Shown: positions 6,772-16,502, counted from the first letter of the stretch. The stretch is 64,000 nucleotides of DNA from Microbacterium sp. K24 (GCF_004794465.1 NZ_SSDJ01000086.1:53958-117957), one strand, 5' to 3'. A program made the numbers and translations. Notes: generated by a model from the letters alone, not told the origin.

Positions 6772-8067
6772 TCAGGAATGTGGCGTACGAGAAACGCGCG
6801 CCGATCGGATGCGCCGGGCAGCTGCGGTGACGCCAAGCGCTATCAGGATACCAGGGACTGTGAGCGCGATGAGCGGCAGGGTACCGTAGCGGAGCGAATC
6901 AGCGCTGGGAAGCAGCGGTGAACCGGCATCCGTCGGCGCGTCGGCGTCGGGAAGCGGCGGAACGGCGATCGGAGTCGTCGTCGGCTCGGGCTGCGGCTCG
7001 GTCTCCGCGCGCCGGAAGAAGTGGATCCACTCGGCCAGATCGCCCATCGGATTCTTGTCGACCGGGGCGATGTCGGCCGAGATCGCGGCGGCCGCATCGA
7101 CCAGCCCGTAGCCGTACAGCGGATCCTGCGGCTTCTTCGCGTCCGCGACGGGCATCGCCGTCTTGATGATCCGGTTGATGACGTCGATGGCCTTGATGTT
7201 CGGATGGGCGGAGCGGATCAGCGCCGCGATCCCCGAGACGATCGGAGCCGCACCGCTGGTGCCGCTCCACGACACGACCTCGCCGTTCGCGGAGACGCCC
7301 AGCAGCCCTTCGCTCGGTGCGGAGATGCCGATCGTGATGCCCTGCGTCGAGGCCTCGATGCTGGCGGTGCCGGTCTGGTCGACACCGCCCACGGTCAGCA
7401 CTCCGGGAATCGTGGCGGGAGCGCCGATGATGTTCGTGCCGCTGCCGCGGTTTCCGGCGGCGACGACCACCACGACGTCATGCTCGAACGCGTAGAGGAA
7501 GGCGTCGTCCCAGCTCTTGTCCCAGTCGAGGGTGTTCGTGGTGAACGACAGGTTGATCACGTCGGCGCCGTTGTCGACGGCCCAGCGCATCGCCTTCGCG
7601 ACCTGCTCGGTGAACGGCACGGCCGCGGCGGCGCCGAACCCCACCGAGATCGACAGCAGATTCGCCTCGGGGGCGACGCCGATCATGCCGGTCCCATCGG
7701 CCGCACCCCGCCCCGCGGCGAGCGACGCCACCCAGGAGCCGTGGTTGCCGTCGACCGCTCCGACCGGCGTGCGGCCGTCGGCCGTGCCGGTGCCCGAAAC
7801 ATCGGTGCCGCCGACCACCGCGTCGCCGAACGTCTCCGGAACCTTGCCGATGCCGGTGTCGATCACCGCGATCGTGACGCCCTCGCCGCGCGTCGTGTTC
7901 CATGCCTCACGGATGCGCGCGCCGTCGAGCCAGTACTCCGAAGCGCGCACCGGGTCGGCGGGGTCGTCGGGGATCGGCGGGGGCGTCGCCGTGGCGCCCA
8001 GGAGCAGGACGGATGCCGCCACGACCGCGAGGGCCGTGACATTGCGCAGCATCCGCCGAGAGGTCAT
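6772..8067 (-). CDS. Membrane-anchored subtilisin-like serine protease (S8 family)
   Basis: 431 residues from ATG 8067, which overlaps the DUF501 stop by 4 bp. An N-terminal signal segment (MLRNVTALAVVAASVLLLGA, about 6-25) is followed by the S8 domain. Catalytic residues are Asp70 in AVIDTGIG, His109 in DGNHGSW and Ser271 in SGTSGAAP, with oxyanion Asn206 in AAGNRG. A C-terminal helix PLIALTVPGILIALGVTAAA followed by arginines gives an outward-facing, membrane-tethered protease. The layout (signal, S8, Pro-rich linker, one C-terminal helix, basic tail) is that of mycosins, but no ESX genes are in the window, so a type VII role is not supported. The substrate is unknown. It is cotranscribed with DUF501 and perhaps ftsB, which suggests an envelope role (inference). 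Confidence 0.9.
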   Translation of the reverse strand: MTSRRMLRNVTALAVVAASVLLLGATATPPPIPDDPADPVRASEYWLDGARIREAWNTTRGEGVTIAVIDTGIGKVPETFGDAVVGGTDVSGTGTADGRTPVGAVDGNHGSWVASLAAGRGAADGTGMIGVAPEANLLSISVGFGAAAAVPFTEQVAKAMRWAVDNGADVINLSFTTNTLDWDKSWDDAFLYAFEHDVVVVVAAGNRGSGTNIIGAPATIPGVLTVGGVDQTGTASIEASTQGITIGISAPSEGLLGVSANGEVVSWSGTSGAAPIVSGIAALIRSAHPNIKAIDVINRIIKTAMPVADAKKPQDPLYGYGLVDAAAAISADIAPVDKNPMGDLAEWIHFFRRAETEPQPEPTTTPIAVPPLPDADAPTDAGSPLLPSADSLRYGTLPLIALTVPGILIALGVTAAARRIRSARVSRTPHS

Positions 8068-8606
8068 GCGGATCGGGCCGTCTCTTCGCGGGTCGCGGCG
8101 CCGGGGTCTTCGCAACGGCACACGGCCGGGGACCAGGAGGATCGTTCGAGAGCCGCGTCGCCGATCGGGTTCACGCCGGGACCGGCCGCGAGGGCATGAC
8201 CGGCGAGGGCATGCAGGCACTTGACGCGGGTGGGCATGCCCCCGGCCGAGATGCCGTCGATCTCAGGGACGCCGCCGAACTGCGCGCGATCGGCCAGGTA
8301 CGCCTCGTGCGCCGCGAGGTAGCCGGCCGCGACCGCTTCGTCTTCGGCGAGGAGAGCAGCCAGCTCCGGCATCACCTGGGTCGCCTCGAGCGTCGACATC
8401 GCCGCCGTGGCGGCGGGATGCGTCAGATAGTAGAAGGTCGGGAAGGGCGTGCCGTCGGGCAGCCGCGGGGTCGTGGCGACCACCGTCGGATTGCCGCAGG
8501 AGCAGCGCGCCGCGATGCCGACCACTCCGCGCGCCGCGCGTCCGAGCTGGGCCGACACGACGGCGAGTTCGGCGGGCGTGGGGGCGGGGAACGGCGGCGT
8601 GGTCAC
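8064..8606 (-). CDS. DUF501 domain protein
   Basis: 180 residues starting at GTG 8606. The frame is open upstream but that part is Arg-rich and not family-like. The DUF501 pattern is visible: QLGRAARGVVGIAARCSCGNP, then PFPTFYYLTHPAATAAMSTLEA, then a cysteine/histidine-containing KCLHALAGHALA motif and PIGD. Function of the family is unknown. The gene lies in the widespread actinobacterial order enolase, FtsB/DivIC-like, DUF501, which suggests a tie to division or cell wall work. The ATGA overlap with the downstream S8 protease gene indicates coupling. Confidence 0.9.
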   Translation of the reverse strand: MTTPPFPAPTPAELAVVSAQLGRAARGVVGIAARCSCGNPTVVATTPRLPDGTPFPTFYYLTHPAATAAMSTLEATQVMPELAALLAEDEAVAAGYLAAHEAYLADRAQFGGVPEIDGISAGGMPTRVKCLHALAGHALAAGPGVNPIGDAALERSSWSPAVCRCEDPGAATREETARSA

Positions 8607-8653
8607 CCCACCAGCGTAGGGGAGCCGCCAGGGAGGATGCTCGGAGCGGATGC

Positions 8654-9226
8654 TCAGGGAACCACGGCCGCGGTGTCGCTGAGACCCGCCGAGACGACGG
8701 TGCGCAGCAGCTGCGGCATCCAATCCGCCGGCTTCTCCTCGAGGGTGTCGCTGACGGGCTCCTGCTCGCGCGGCAGCGCCGACGGATCGAGGTCGTTGTC
8801 GATCAGGTACACGACCTCACCGGGCTTCACGTAGTACAGCCGTTCGCGGGCCTGCGTCGTGATGTAGGCGGGGTCGCTCCAGCGCTCGCGCTCGGCGACG
8901 AGGTCGTCGATCTGGTCTTCGCTCACCTGCACCGAGGCTTCGAGGGCCGCGATCTTCTGCCGCTGATCGATGAACGTGCCGAGTGTCGGAACGAGAACCC
9001 AGGCGCCCAGCACGACGAGGGAGAGCATGATGACCGAGAACGCGGACAGACGGATGCCGGAGGCCCACTCGCGCACATCGACACGGGGCGCGCTCCGCCG
9101 AGAACCCGTGCGAGGCGCCTTCGGAGCAGGGGCGCCGGTCGCCTTCGCACGCCCCTTCTTCGCCGTGGCCGGCTGCGGAGCGGAAGCCTTCGGAGACGCC
9201 GAAGGAGGAGCCGGTCGTCGTGCCAC
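8654..9226 (-). CDS. FtsB/DivIC-family septum formation initiator
   Basis: About 190 residues. GTG 9226 is preferred because GGAGGAGG stands just upstream; GTG 9244 is possible. Residues 1-50 are a cytoplasmic Pro/Ala/Lys-rich tail. One membrane helix is FSVIMLSLVVLGAWVLVPTL (about 63-82), then a short coiled coil IDQRQKIAALEASVQVSEDQIDDLVAERERW (about 86-116) and the conserved ARERLYYVKPGEVVYLI. FtsB/DivIC forms a trimer with FtsL and FtsQ at the division septum. It is 65 bp downstream of enolase on the same strand, as in most actinobacteria. Confidence 0.9.
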   Translation of the reverse strand: MARRPAPPSASPKASAPQPATAKKGRAKATGAPAPKAPRTGSRRSAPRVDVREWASGIRLSAFSVIMLSLVVLGAWVLVPTLGTFIDQRQKIAALEASVQVSEDQIDDLVAERERWSDPAYITTQARERLYYVKPGEVVYLIDNDLDPSALPREQEPVSDTLEEKPADWMPQLLRTVVSAGLSDTAAVVP

Positions 9227-9291
9227 GGCTCCTCCTCCGGTCACCGCTCAGCGGGCGGTGTGAATCTGACTCTGCGGTCTGAGCGCTGCGC

Positions 9292-10587
<1,296 letters not shown>

Positions 10588-10675
10588 TCAGGGTGGAAGT
10601 GGGTGGAGCGTCGTCGGTCCGCGCCCAGTCTATCCCGGCCCCTCCTCCGACTCAGGGACGGAGCGGGGCGCAGCA

Positions 10676-11335
10676 TCACACGACGATCGCGAGCGCGACG
10701 CCGTCCCACCCCTTCACGCCGACGGTCTGCAGCGCCGTCGCGTCGAACCGGGGATCGTCGCCCATCATCCGCAGTCCGTCGCGCGTGCCGATGACCTTCG
10801 AATCGGTCGAGTCCTCGCGCACGATCTCGCCGTCGCGGCCGATGTTGTCGAGCACGATCACGGTGCCGGGATGCCCGAGCTTCGCCGCCCAGTCGAGGTA
10901 GACGGTGTTCGACTCCTTGTCGGCGTCGATGAACACCAGGTCGAATCCGGCGACGAGGGTCGGCAGCACATCGGCTCCGCGGCCGATGCGGATGTCGACG
11001 CGCTCCCCCACCCCTGCCGCATCGATGCTGGCGCGGGCGACGGCGGCGTTGTCGGCTTCGGCCTCGATCGTGGTCACACGTCCGTCGGGACCCACCGCGC
11101 GCGCCATCCAGATCGTCGAGTAGCCGCCGAGCGTGCCGATCTCGAGCACACGACGCGCGCCGCTGATGCGCACGAGCAGGTCGAGCAGCTTGCCGGCGAC
11201 GGGCGCGACCTCGATCTCGGGAAGTCCGGCCGCGCGCTGCGCGGCGAGCGCGGCCTCGAGGGCGGGATCGTGCCCGACGAGCGTGTCGGCGAGGAAGGCG
11301 TCGGCCTGCGACCAGGCTGCGGGGGTGGATTCCAT
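10676..11335 (-). CDS. Class I SAM-dependent O-methyltransferase (methyltransferase 3 family)
   Basis: 219 residues from ATG 11335; a TTG 4 codons upstream is possible. Motif I is VLEIGTLGGYSTIWMA (about 62-77), followed by TTIEAEADNAAVA and DLVFIDADKESNTVYLDWA, the classic catechol/caffeoyl-CoA O-methyltransferase (Methyltransf_3) pattern with the metal-binding IDADK aspartate. DNIGRDG supplies the second metal ligand position. The substrate is unknown; related bacterial proteins methylate phenolic or mycobacterial cell compounds. It is a single gene on the minus strand. Confidence 0.9.
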   Translation of the reverse strand: MESTPAAWSQADAFLADTLVGHDPALEAALAAQRAAGLPEIEVAPVAGKLLDLLVRISGARRVLEIGTLGGYSTIWMARAVGPDGRVTTIEAEADNAAVARASIDAAGVGERVDIRIGRGADVLPTLVAGFDLVFIDADKESNTVYLDWAAKLGHPGTVIVLDNIGRDGEIVREDSTDSKVIGTRDGLRMMGDDPRFDATALQTVGVKGWDGVALAIVV

Positions 11336-11377
11336 GCCCTCAGCCAACCCTCGCCCCGGGACCGCGTCAAGAGCGCA

Positions 11378-12331
11378 TCAGGAGCGTGGCGCGGACAGCA
11401 TCCTGCCGTGTGCACCGGCGAGCTCGGGCTGACGGCGGAACTGCCCGGTGAGTGCGAGCACCGCGATCACGACGGCGAGGACGATCCATCCCGCGACGCC
11501 GAGGGGACCGGCGAGTCCGAGGTCGGGCTGCGCGGCGGCGAAGATGACGATGAGGCCGCCCGCCGCGTTGAGCGCGCCATGGGCGATCACGGCGGGCCAG
11601 ACGGATGCCGAGCGCAGCCGCAGCCAGCCGAGCAGGATGCCCCACGCCACGCATCCGCCGATCATCAGCAGCACGCCCGTGACGTCGGTCCGGCCGAAGT
11701 TGTAGCCGAGCAGGATCACCGGGCTGTGCCAGACGCCCCAGATCGCGCCGCTGATGAGCAGCGCCGGCCAGGTGCCGAGCGGGCGGAGGGCGGGCACGAG
11801 CCATCCGCGCCAGCCGAGCTCCTCCCCGAAGGCGGGGATCGCGTTCAGGAGCGCGGCGAGCGGGATCATCGCGATCTGCGCGAACACGACGACTCCGACC
11901 GGCGGAACGGGCGACCCCGGAGGCAGGGCCTCCTCGAGCTCGACGGCGAAGGCACCGAACGTGAGGTCGAGCTGCACGAACCCGAGGGCGGCGGAGACGA
12001 GGATGCTCGCCGCGACCAGGAGCGGCGGCACGAGCCACGCGGCGGCCAGGAGCCAGACGATGCGCTTCGCCGGTCGCAGCGGCCACAGGCCGAGGAAACG
12101 TGCTCGTCGGCCCCGCGCCGGTGTGCGCATCGTGAAGGTGACGATGAGCGCGGCGACCGCCGGGGTGAGCATCATCACCGGGAGGATCACTCCCGCGAAG
12201 GGCTCCGCGAGCCCGTCGCCGAGCCACAGGGGCAGCGCGACCAGCCAGGCAAGTCCGCAGGCGAGCACCGTGAAGGCGATCACGGCGGCCCAGGGCACCC
12301 GTCGCGCAGTGGGGAGAACGGTGTCGGTCAT
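11378..12331 (-). CDS. CPBP-family intramembrane glutamic protease (CAAX/Abi type)
   Basis: 317 residues with about eight membrane segments. The Abi/CPBP motifs are present in order: FGEELGWRG with Glu170-Glu171 (motif 1), WGVWHSP with His202 (motif 2) and VIAHGALNAAGG with His251 (motif 3). The family includes Rce1-like peptidases, bacteriocin self-immunity proteins and anti-sigma-factor or MroQ-type regulators. It is the third gene of a tight operon gntR-DUF1648-CPBP joined by ATGA overlaps (12328-12331 and 13350-13353). Its substrate is unknown. Regulation by the GntR protein is likely from the layout. Confidence 0.92.
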   Translation of the reverse strand: MTDTVLPTARRVPWAAVIAFTVLACGLAWLVALPLWLGDGLAEPFAGVILPVMMLTPAVAALIVTFTMRTPARGRRARFLGLWPLRPAKRIVWLLAAAWLVPPLLVAASILVSAALGFVQLDLTFGAFAVELEEALPPGSPVPPVGVVVFAQIAMIPLAALLNAIPAFGEELGWRGWLVPALRPLGTWPALLISGAIWGVWHSPVILLGYNFGRTDVTGVLLMIGGCVAWGILLGWLRLRSASVWPAVIAHGALNAAGGLIVIFAAAQPDLGLAGPLGVAGWIVLAVVIAVLALTGQFRRQPELAGAHGRMLSAPRS

Positions 12332-13353
12332 GAGGTCGCCTCTCGGTTGTCGATGAAGGCCTGCAGCAGGGCCGCCGCATCCTCCGCCCCGTCGATCGTC
12401 ACGATGAATGGGCGCCGGTCACGACGGGTGATCTCGATCGCGGACCCGCGGCGCATGATGATCCCGGTCCGTCCGTCCACGGCGATGCGCCACCCCCAGC
12501 CGCCGAACTCCCCGAACGGCGAGACGTCGACGGCACGCGCCGACTCGATCTCGTCGAGTGGGATGGTCACGCGCGGCCATCCGAGCAGGGCGCGCGCGGC
12601 GAAGCCCTCGGGGGTCACGCGAACGCGGAACGTGGTGGTCGCTGCCATCGCGACCGCGACGACCACCACCACGGCGGCGACGATCCAGCCGCCCTGGACA
12701 CCGGTGACGAGCATGTACGCGGCGAGCGCGACGAGACCGAGCAGGAGGATGAGGAGCGCGGAGAGCGCCGCGCGCGGCATCGAGGTCGTGGCCACCCAGA
12801 CCACGCGCTCCCCCTCGGCGATGTGGACGACGTGCTTCGGGAGGAGGACCCGCCCTGACTCCGGGCGCACCCGGGGCTGCACGGCCCAGGCGACGGCGCC
12901 CACCACGAGGAGAGCGCCGAAGGACAGCGCGATCACCCCGCCGATTCCCGGCACGTCGGCGGACTCGGCCAATTCGCGCTGGATGGCGAGCGAGCCGAGG
13001 GTCAGGACGGTCGCGAACACCGACAGCCCTGCGGCGAGCGCGCCCATCGATCGCGCAGCCCCGCCCCAGTGGTCACCGACCGCGGCGAGCGTGACGAACG
13101 CCATGACCGCCGGAAGGCCGAGACCGACCGCGAGGAGGATCCAGAGATACGCGGATGCCGGGCCGAACGCGTCGGCGCCGTCGACGCCCCAGTGCGTGGC
13201 GACCTGCGCGGGCAGCGACGGCAGCCAGGCCAGCAGGACGATGGTGCCGATCACGGTGCTCACGATCGGCACGACCACCGCGACCAGGAAGAAGATCAGT
13301 CGCGCCCGCCGCAGCAGTGATGGGGGTGTGCGGGTCAGGTCATGCGTGGTCAT
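12328..13353 (-). CDS. DUF1648-type multi-pass membrane protein
   Basis: 341 residues. The N-terminal part resembles DUF1648: a first helix LIFFLVAVVVPIVSTVIGTIVLLAWLP is followed by the family motif LPAQVATHWGVDGADAFGPASAYL. Three or four further helices follow; then a C-terminal segment from about 235 (TTFRVRVTPEGFAARALLGWPRVTIPLDEIESA) looks like a PH-like extracytoplasmic or cytoplasmic domain. DUF1648 proteins such as Bacillus YtrC/SdpI relatives occur with bacteriocin immunity or cell-wall stress genes. Here it sits between a GntR regulator and a CPBP protease with ATGA overlaps on both sides, so the three act together. The molecular role is not known. Confidence 0.8.
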   Translation of the reverse strand: MTTHDLTRTPPSLLRRARLIFFLVAVVVPIVSTVIGTIVLLAWLPSLPAQVATHWGVDGADAFGPASAYLWILLAVGLGLPAVMAFVTLAAVGDHWGGAARSMGALAAGLSVFATVLTLGSLAIQRELAESADVPGIGGVIALSFGALLVVGAVAWAVQPRVRPESGRVLLPKHVVHIAEGERVVWVATTSMPRAALSALLILLLGLVALAAYMLVTGVQGGWIVAAVVVVVAVAMAATTTFRVRVTPEGFAARALLGWPRVTIPLDEIESARAVDVSPFGEFGGWGWRIAVDGRTGIIMRRGSAIEITRRDRRPFIVTIDGAEDAAALLQAFIDNREATS

Positions 13354-13751
13354 GGCGTTCCCTCCTCGGGATTCCTGGTGGAGCGGGATTCGGATCGCGG
13401 ATCGCGGTGCGCCTGCACGATGCCGGCGAGCGTCTCGGCGGAGACCCCGAGGGCGCCGGCCCGCCGCACGAGCGCGTCGATCTCCTGCGCGAGCTCGGCG
13501 AGCGGAGCGGCGGATGCCGCGATCACCGCTCCCCTGCCGCGGCGGAGGTCGATGAGGCCTTCGTCGCGCAGTCGCTGGTAGGCGTGAAGCACCGTGTGCT
13601 GATTGATGTCGAGCGCGTCGGCGACATCGCGGGCGGCGGGGAGCCGGTCACCCGGTACGAGCGCACCGGCGAGGATGTCGGAGCGGATCGACGCCGCGAC
13701 CTGGTCGTACAGCGGTCGCGGACTGTCGGTGTCGACTCTGATCAGCACCAT
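13350..13751 (-). CDS. GntR-family regulator (YtrA subfamily)
   Basis: 133 residues. The winged helix is residues 12-80 with YDQVAASIRSDILAGALVPGDRLPAARDVADALDINQHTVLHAYQRLRDEGLIDLRRGRG, read as a textbook GntR N-domain (shown here only by its start YDQVAASIRSDIL and end LIDLRRGRG). The short C-terminal part (about 50 residues, helical) with no large effector domain places it in the YtrA subgroup, whose members usually repress linked membrane-protein or ABC transporter genes and respond to cell-envelope antibiotics. It is the first gene of gntR-DUF1648-CPBP. A low-GC palindrome lies 24 bp upstream, a likely self-operator. Confidence 0.92.
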   Translation of the reverse strand: MVLIRVDTDSPRPLYDQVAASIRSDILAGALVPGDRLPAARDVADALDINQHTVLHAYQRLRDEGLIDLRRGRGAVIAASAAPLAELAQEIDALVRRAGALGVSAETLAGIVQAHRDPRSESRSTRNPEEGTP

Positions 13752-13774
13752 GCACCCCCGATTCGTGAATCTCT

Positions 13775-13801
13775 AGTTATTCTACTCAAACTATAATAAC
13801 T
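13775..13801. promoter_or_regulatory. Low-GC palindrome AGTTATT-N13-AATAACT between divergent genes
   Basis: Arms AGTTATT (13775-13781) and AATAACT (13795-13801) are perfect complements. The plus strand contains TATAAT (13792-13797), a consensus -10 box for the DUF4442 gene at 13857. The minus strand contains TAGAAT (rc of 13773-13789 region), a good -10 for the gntR operon. So the palindrome overlaps both -10 regions and a bound GntR dimer could block both promoters. No clear -35 boxes. Operator function is inference. Confidence 0.6.
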
Positions 13802-13856
13802 GTACAGACCCTCCATCTGCTTTTGCGGACGCAGGCGTTTCCGGAACACTGGCGCC

Positions 13857-14327
13857 ATGCGCATCACTCCTCGCCGACTCGCGATCGGCATGAGCCTGTG
13901 GATCCCGAACCTCTGCAGCGGCATCCGCGTCCGTCGATTCAGCGACGACTGGACCCACGCGACGGTCGAGCTCCACGTCAACGTCTTCACCCGCAACTAC
14001 GTCAAGACCGCGTTCGGCGGATCGATGTCGGCCACGACCGACCCCTATTTCTTCATGCTCGTGATGCATCAGCTCGGACGCGACCATGTCGTCTGGGACA
14101 CCCGGGGCGAGATCGAGTTCCTCAAGCCGGGTCGCGGTGTGCTGACCGCCGAGTTCGAGGTCTCGAAGGAGAAGGCGGCCGAGATCCGCGAGCGCGCCCG
14201 CGGCGGCGCGAAGGTGCTCGAGTGGTTCGAGACCGTCGTCACCGACCGCGACGGCGACGTGGTCGCGAAGGTGCGCCGCGAGGTGTACATCCGCGAGAAG
14301 AAGCGCGTCACCGCCGCTCAGCGCTGA
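13857..14327 (+). CDS. DUF4442 (hotdog thioesterase-like) protein
   Basis: 156 residues. It shows the DUF4442 hotdog pattern: WIPNLCSGIRVRRFSDDWTHATVELH, then NYVKTAFGGSMSATTDPYFFMLVMHQLG, where G-G-S-M-x-A-x-T-D-P is the conserved core, then the strand EIEFLKPGRGVLTAEFEV. Hotdog proteins of this type are related to acyl-CoA/ACP thioesterases, but activity has not been assigned. The gene is divergent from the gntR operon with both -10 elements inside one palindrome, so the two units may be co-regulated. No downstream partner is needed: the next gene starts 41 bp on and may be cotranscribed. Confidence 0.8.
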   Translation: MRITPRRLAIGMSLWIPNLCSGIRVRRFSDDWTHATVELHVNVFTRNYVKTAFGGSMSATTDPYFFMLVMHQLGRDHVVWDTRGEIEFLKPGRGVLTAEFEVSKEKAAEIRERARGGAKVLEWFETVVTDRDGDVVAKVRREVYIREKKRVTAAQR

Positions 14328-14368
14328 GTCGTCTCCCGCCGTTCACCGGCGCGTGGGACGATGACGCC

Positions 14369-15610
14369 ATGCCCCTCGCCCGCCGACTGACGCTCCCCGA
14401 CGCCGTCGCCATCGGGCTGGGCTCGATGATCGGCGCCGGCGTGTTCGCGGTGTGGGCGCCGGCCGCCGGCGTCGCCGGCAGCGGCCTCTTCATCGCCCTC
14501 GCGATCGCCGCCGTCGTGGCGTACTGCAACGCCACCGCCTCGGCGCAGCTCGCCGCGGTGCATCCGGTGGCCGGCGGAACCTACTCCTACGCCCGTGCGG
14601 AGATCGGACCCTGGTGGGGGTTCATCGCCGGGTGGAGCTTCGTCATCGGCAAGATCGCGAGCTGCGCGGCGATGGCGATGACCTTCGCCGCCTACGCCGC
14701 GCCCGAGGGATGGCAGGTGCCCGTCGCCGTGCTCGCGGTGGCCGCGCTCGCAGCGGTGAACTGCTTCGGCGTGACGCGCACCGCGCTCCTGACCCGCATC
14801 CTCGTCGCGTGCTCGCTGCTCGGTCTCGCCGTCGCCGTGGCGGTGGGGTTCGGCTCGGCATCTGCGTCGTCGGCCGCCCCGCTCCCCGACGCCTCCGCCT
14901 ACGGAGTGCTGCAGGGCGCCGGGCTGCTGTTCTTCGCGTTCGCCGGATACGCGCGGATCGCGACCATGGGCGAAGAGGTCGTCGACCCGTCGAAGACCAT
15001 CCCGCGCGCCATCGTGCTCGCACTGGGCGGCGCCGTCGTCGTCTACGTGCTGGTGGGCATCGCCGTGGTGCAGATCCTCGGCGCCGGTGTCGTCGACTCC
15101 ACCGCGCCGCTGGCCGATCTGCTCGTCTCGGCCGGGTGGCCCGCGCTGGCCCCGATCATCCGGGTGGCGGCGGCCGCGGCCTCCCTCGGCGCGCTCCTCG
15201 CGCTCCTGACGGGCATCGGACGCACGACCCTCGCGATGGCCAGAGAGAGCGACGTCCCGCGGTTCCTGGCGAAGGTCAGCGTGCGCCACCAGGTACCGCA
15301 GCGCGCCGAGATCGCCGTGGCCGTCGTCGTGATCGCGATCGTGCTCGTCGCCGATCTCCGCGACGCGATCGGCTTCTCGTCGTTCGGCGTGCTGCTGTAC
15401 TACCTGATCGCCAATGCGGCGGCATTCCGGCAGACAGGGTCCGCGCGACGATACCCGCGTGTGCTGCAGGTCGTCGGGGCGCTCGGGTGCCTCGTGCTCG
15501 TCAACAGCCTGCCCGTCGTCGCGTCACTCGTCGGAATGGCCGTCGTCGCGCTCGGTGTCGGATACCGGATGCTGCGCCTCCGCCTCGCCCGCCGTCGACC
15601 CGCCCGCTGA
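14369..15610 (+). CDS. APC-family amino acid permease
   Basis: 413 residues from ATG 14369; upstream codons in this frame are Arg-rich and belong to the shadow of DUF4442. About eleven or twelve hydrophobic segments. The N-terminal APC signature AVAIGLGSMIGAGVF (about 11-25) forms the unwound TM1 substrate site, and FFAFAGYARIATMGEEVVDPSKTIPRAI (TM6 to loop) is the second diagnostic block, with the conserved GEEVxxPxKxIPRAI. The C-terminal SLPVVASLVGMAVVALGVGYRM is the last helix. It imports or exchanges an amino acid or amine with protons; substrate unknown. The last 87 bp overlap the convergent AraC gene. Confidence 0.93.
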   Translation: MPLARRLTLPDAVAIGLGSMIGAGVFAVWAPAAGVAGSGLFIALAIAAVVAYCNATASAQLAAVHPVAGGTYSYARAEIGPWWGFIAGWSFVIGKIASCAAMAMTFAAYAAPEGWQVPVAVLAVAALAAVNCFGVTRTALLTRILVACSLLGLAVAVAVGFGSASASSAAPLPDASAYGVLQGAGLLFFAFAGYARIATMGEEVVDPSKTIPRAIVLALGGAVVVYVLVGIAVVQILGAGVVDSTAPLADLLVSAGWPALAPIIRVAAAAASLGALLALLTGIGRTTLAMARESDVPRFLAKVSVRHQVPQRAEIAVAVVVIAIVLVADLRDAIGFSSFGVLLYYLIANAAAFRQTGSARRYPRVLQVVGALGCLVLVNSLPVVASLVGMAVVALGVGYRMLRLRLARRRPAR

Positions 15611-16408
15611 TACCGCCGCCGTGGGCTTCGCCGCCGTCGATTCCGAGCGGTACGTCCGCGGAGCGATCCCGAGCACGGCCTGGAAGTCCCGCGTCAGGTG
15701 GGCGTGATCGGAGTAACCGAGCTCGGCCGCGATCGTGGCGAGGTCGGCGGCGGGCTCCTCCCGCACGAGCTGGGCGGCCTCCTGCAGACGACGACGACGG
15801 ATCATCGCAGCGGGCGAGAGTCCGATGTGGCGGTGGGTCATCCGCTGCAGGGTGCGCAGCGAGACAGCGAGTCGGGTCGCTGCTTCCTCCGGTGTAAGAG
15901 CGGCCTCCTCCCCCATGAGGGCGTCGAACAGAGCGTTGGCCTGCAGGGACGCGTCGTCGGACCGGCCGACTCTCGCGCGCAGCCAGAGCGAGAACGAGGA
16001 GACCGCTCGTTCACGGCGCCCCTCACCGGACGCCATGTCCGCGGTCACGGCGGTCAGCAGCTCGGGCGCATCGATCGGGGTCTCGGCATCGATCAGCGCG
16101 GCCGGTTCCTCGACGAGCGCGGCCACGGCAGCGGGACGCAGCAGAGCCCCCACCGCCCAGCCCTGTCCGCGCAGGTCGCGGTGCGAGGCGCGCGTCGTCG
16201 CTCCAGCCAACGACACGCCTTCCCGTTCGACGACCAGATTGAGAGCCGGGTACGACACGACCTCCTGCCGCGAGGAGCGCCCGGGCTCGATGTCCCACTC
16301 GGGTATCCAGAACCAGGCGACCAGGTCGGCCACCCCCGCCGGTGCCGGCAGCCGATGGAACTCCGGCAGCCGTGCCGGGTACAGGATGCCGCGGGTCGGA
16401 TTCACCAT
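15524..16408 (-). CDS. AraC-family transcriptional regulator
   Basis: 294 residues from ATG 16408. The N-terminal domain (about 1-165) is a DUF6597/cupin-like sensor with LVAWFWIPEWDIEPG and VSYPALNLVVEREG, as in many actinobacterial AraC proteins. The two HTH motifs are in about 180-265: EEAATRLAVSLRTLQRMTHRHIG and LATIAAELGYSDHAHLTRDFQ followed by the GIAPRTYR tail. A low-complexity 30-residue C-terminal extension (KPTAAVSAGGSTAGEAEA) overlaps the permease gene on the other strand by 87 bp. It is divergent from the VOC gene at 16503 and may control it. Ligand unknown. Confidence 0.9.
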   Translation of the reverse strand: MVNPTRGILYPARLPEFHRLPAPAGVADLVAWFWIPEWDIEPGRSSRQEVVSYPALNLVVEREGVSLAGATTRASHRDLRGQGWAVGALLRPAAVAALVEEPAALIDAETPIDAPELLTAVTADMASGEGRRERAVSSFSLWLRARVGRSDDASLQANALFDALMGEEAALTPEEAATRLAVSLRTLQRMTHRHIGLSPAAMIRRRRLQEAAQLVREEPAADLATIAAELGYSDHAHLTRDFQAVLGIAPRTYRSESTAAKPTAAVSAGGSTAGEAEAQHPVSDTERDDGHSDE

Positions 16409-16502
16409 GGGCCCAGCGTAGAGTCCGGTGCCGACACGGAGGAGGCCGAGGTTGGCGCGGATCTTCAAGCCCCCGGCATCCGCTCCGTCCTACCGTGAGG
16501 GC

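Noticed and set aside
6772..8067. Type VII (ESX) secretion locus because of the mycosin-like protease
   Set aside because: No EccB/C/D/E or WXG100 gene in the window; neighbours are division and glycolysis genes.
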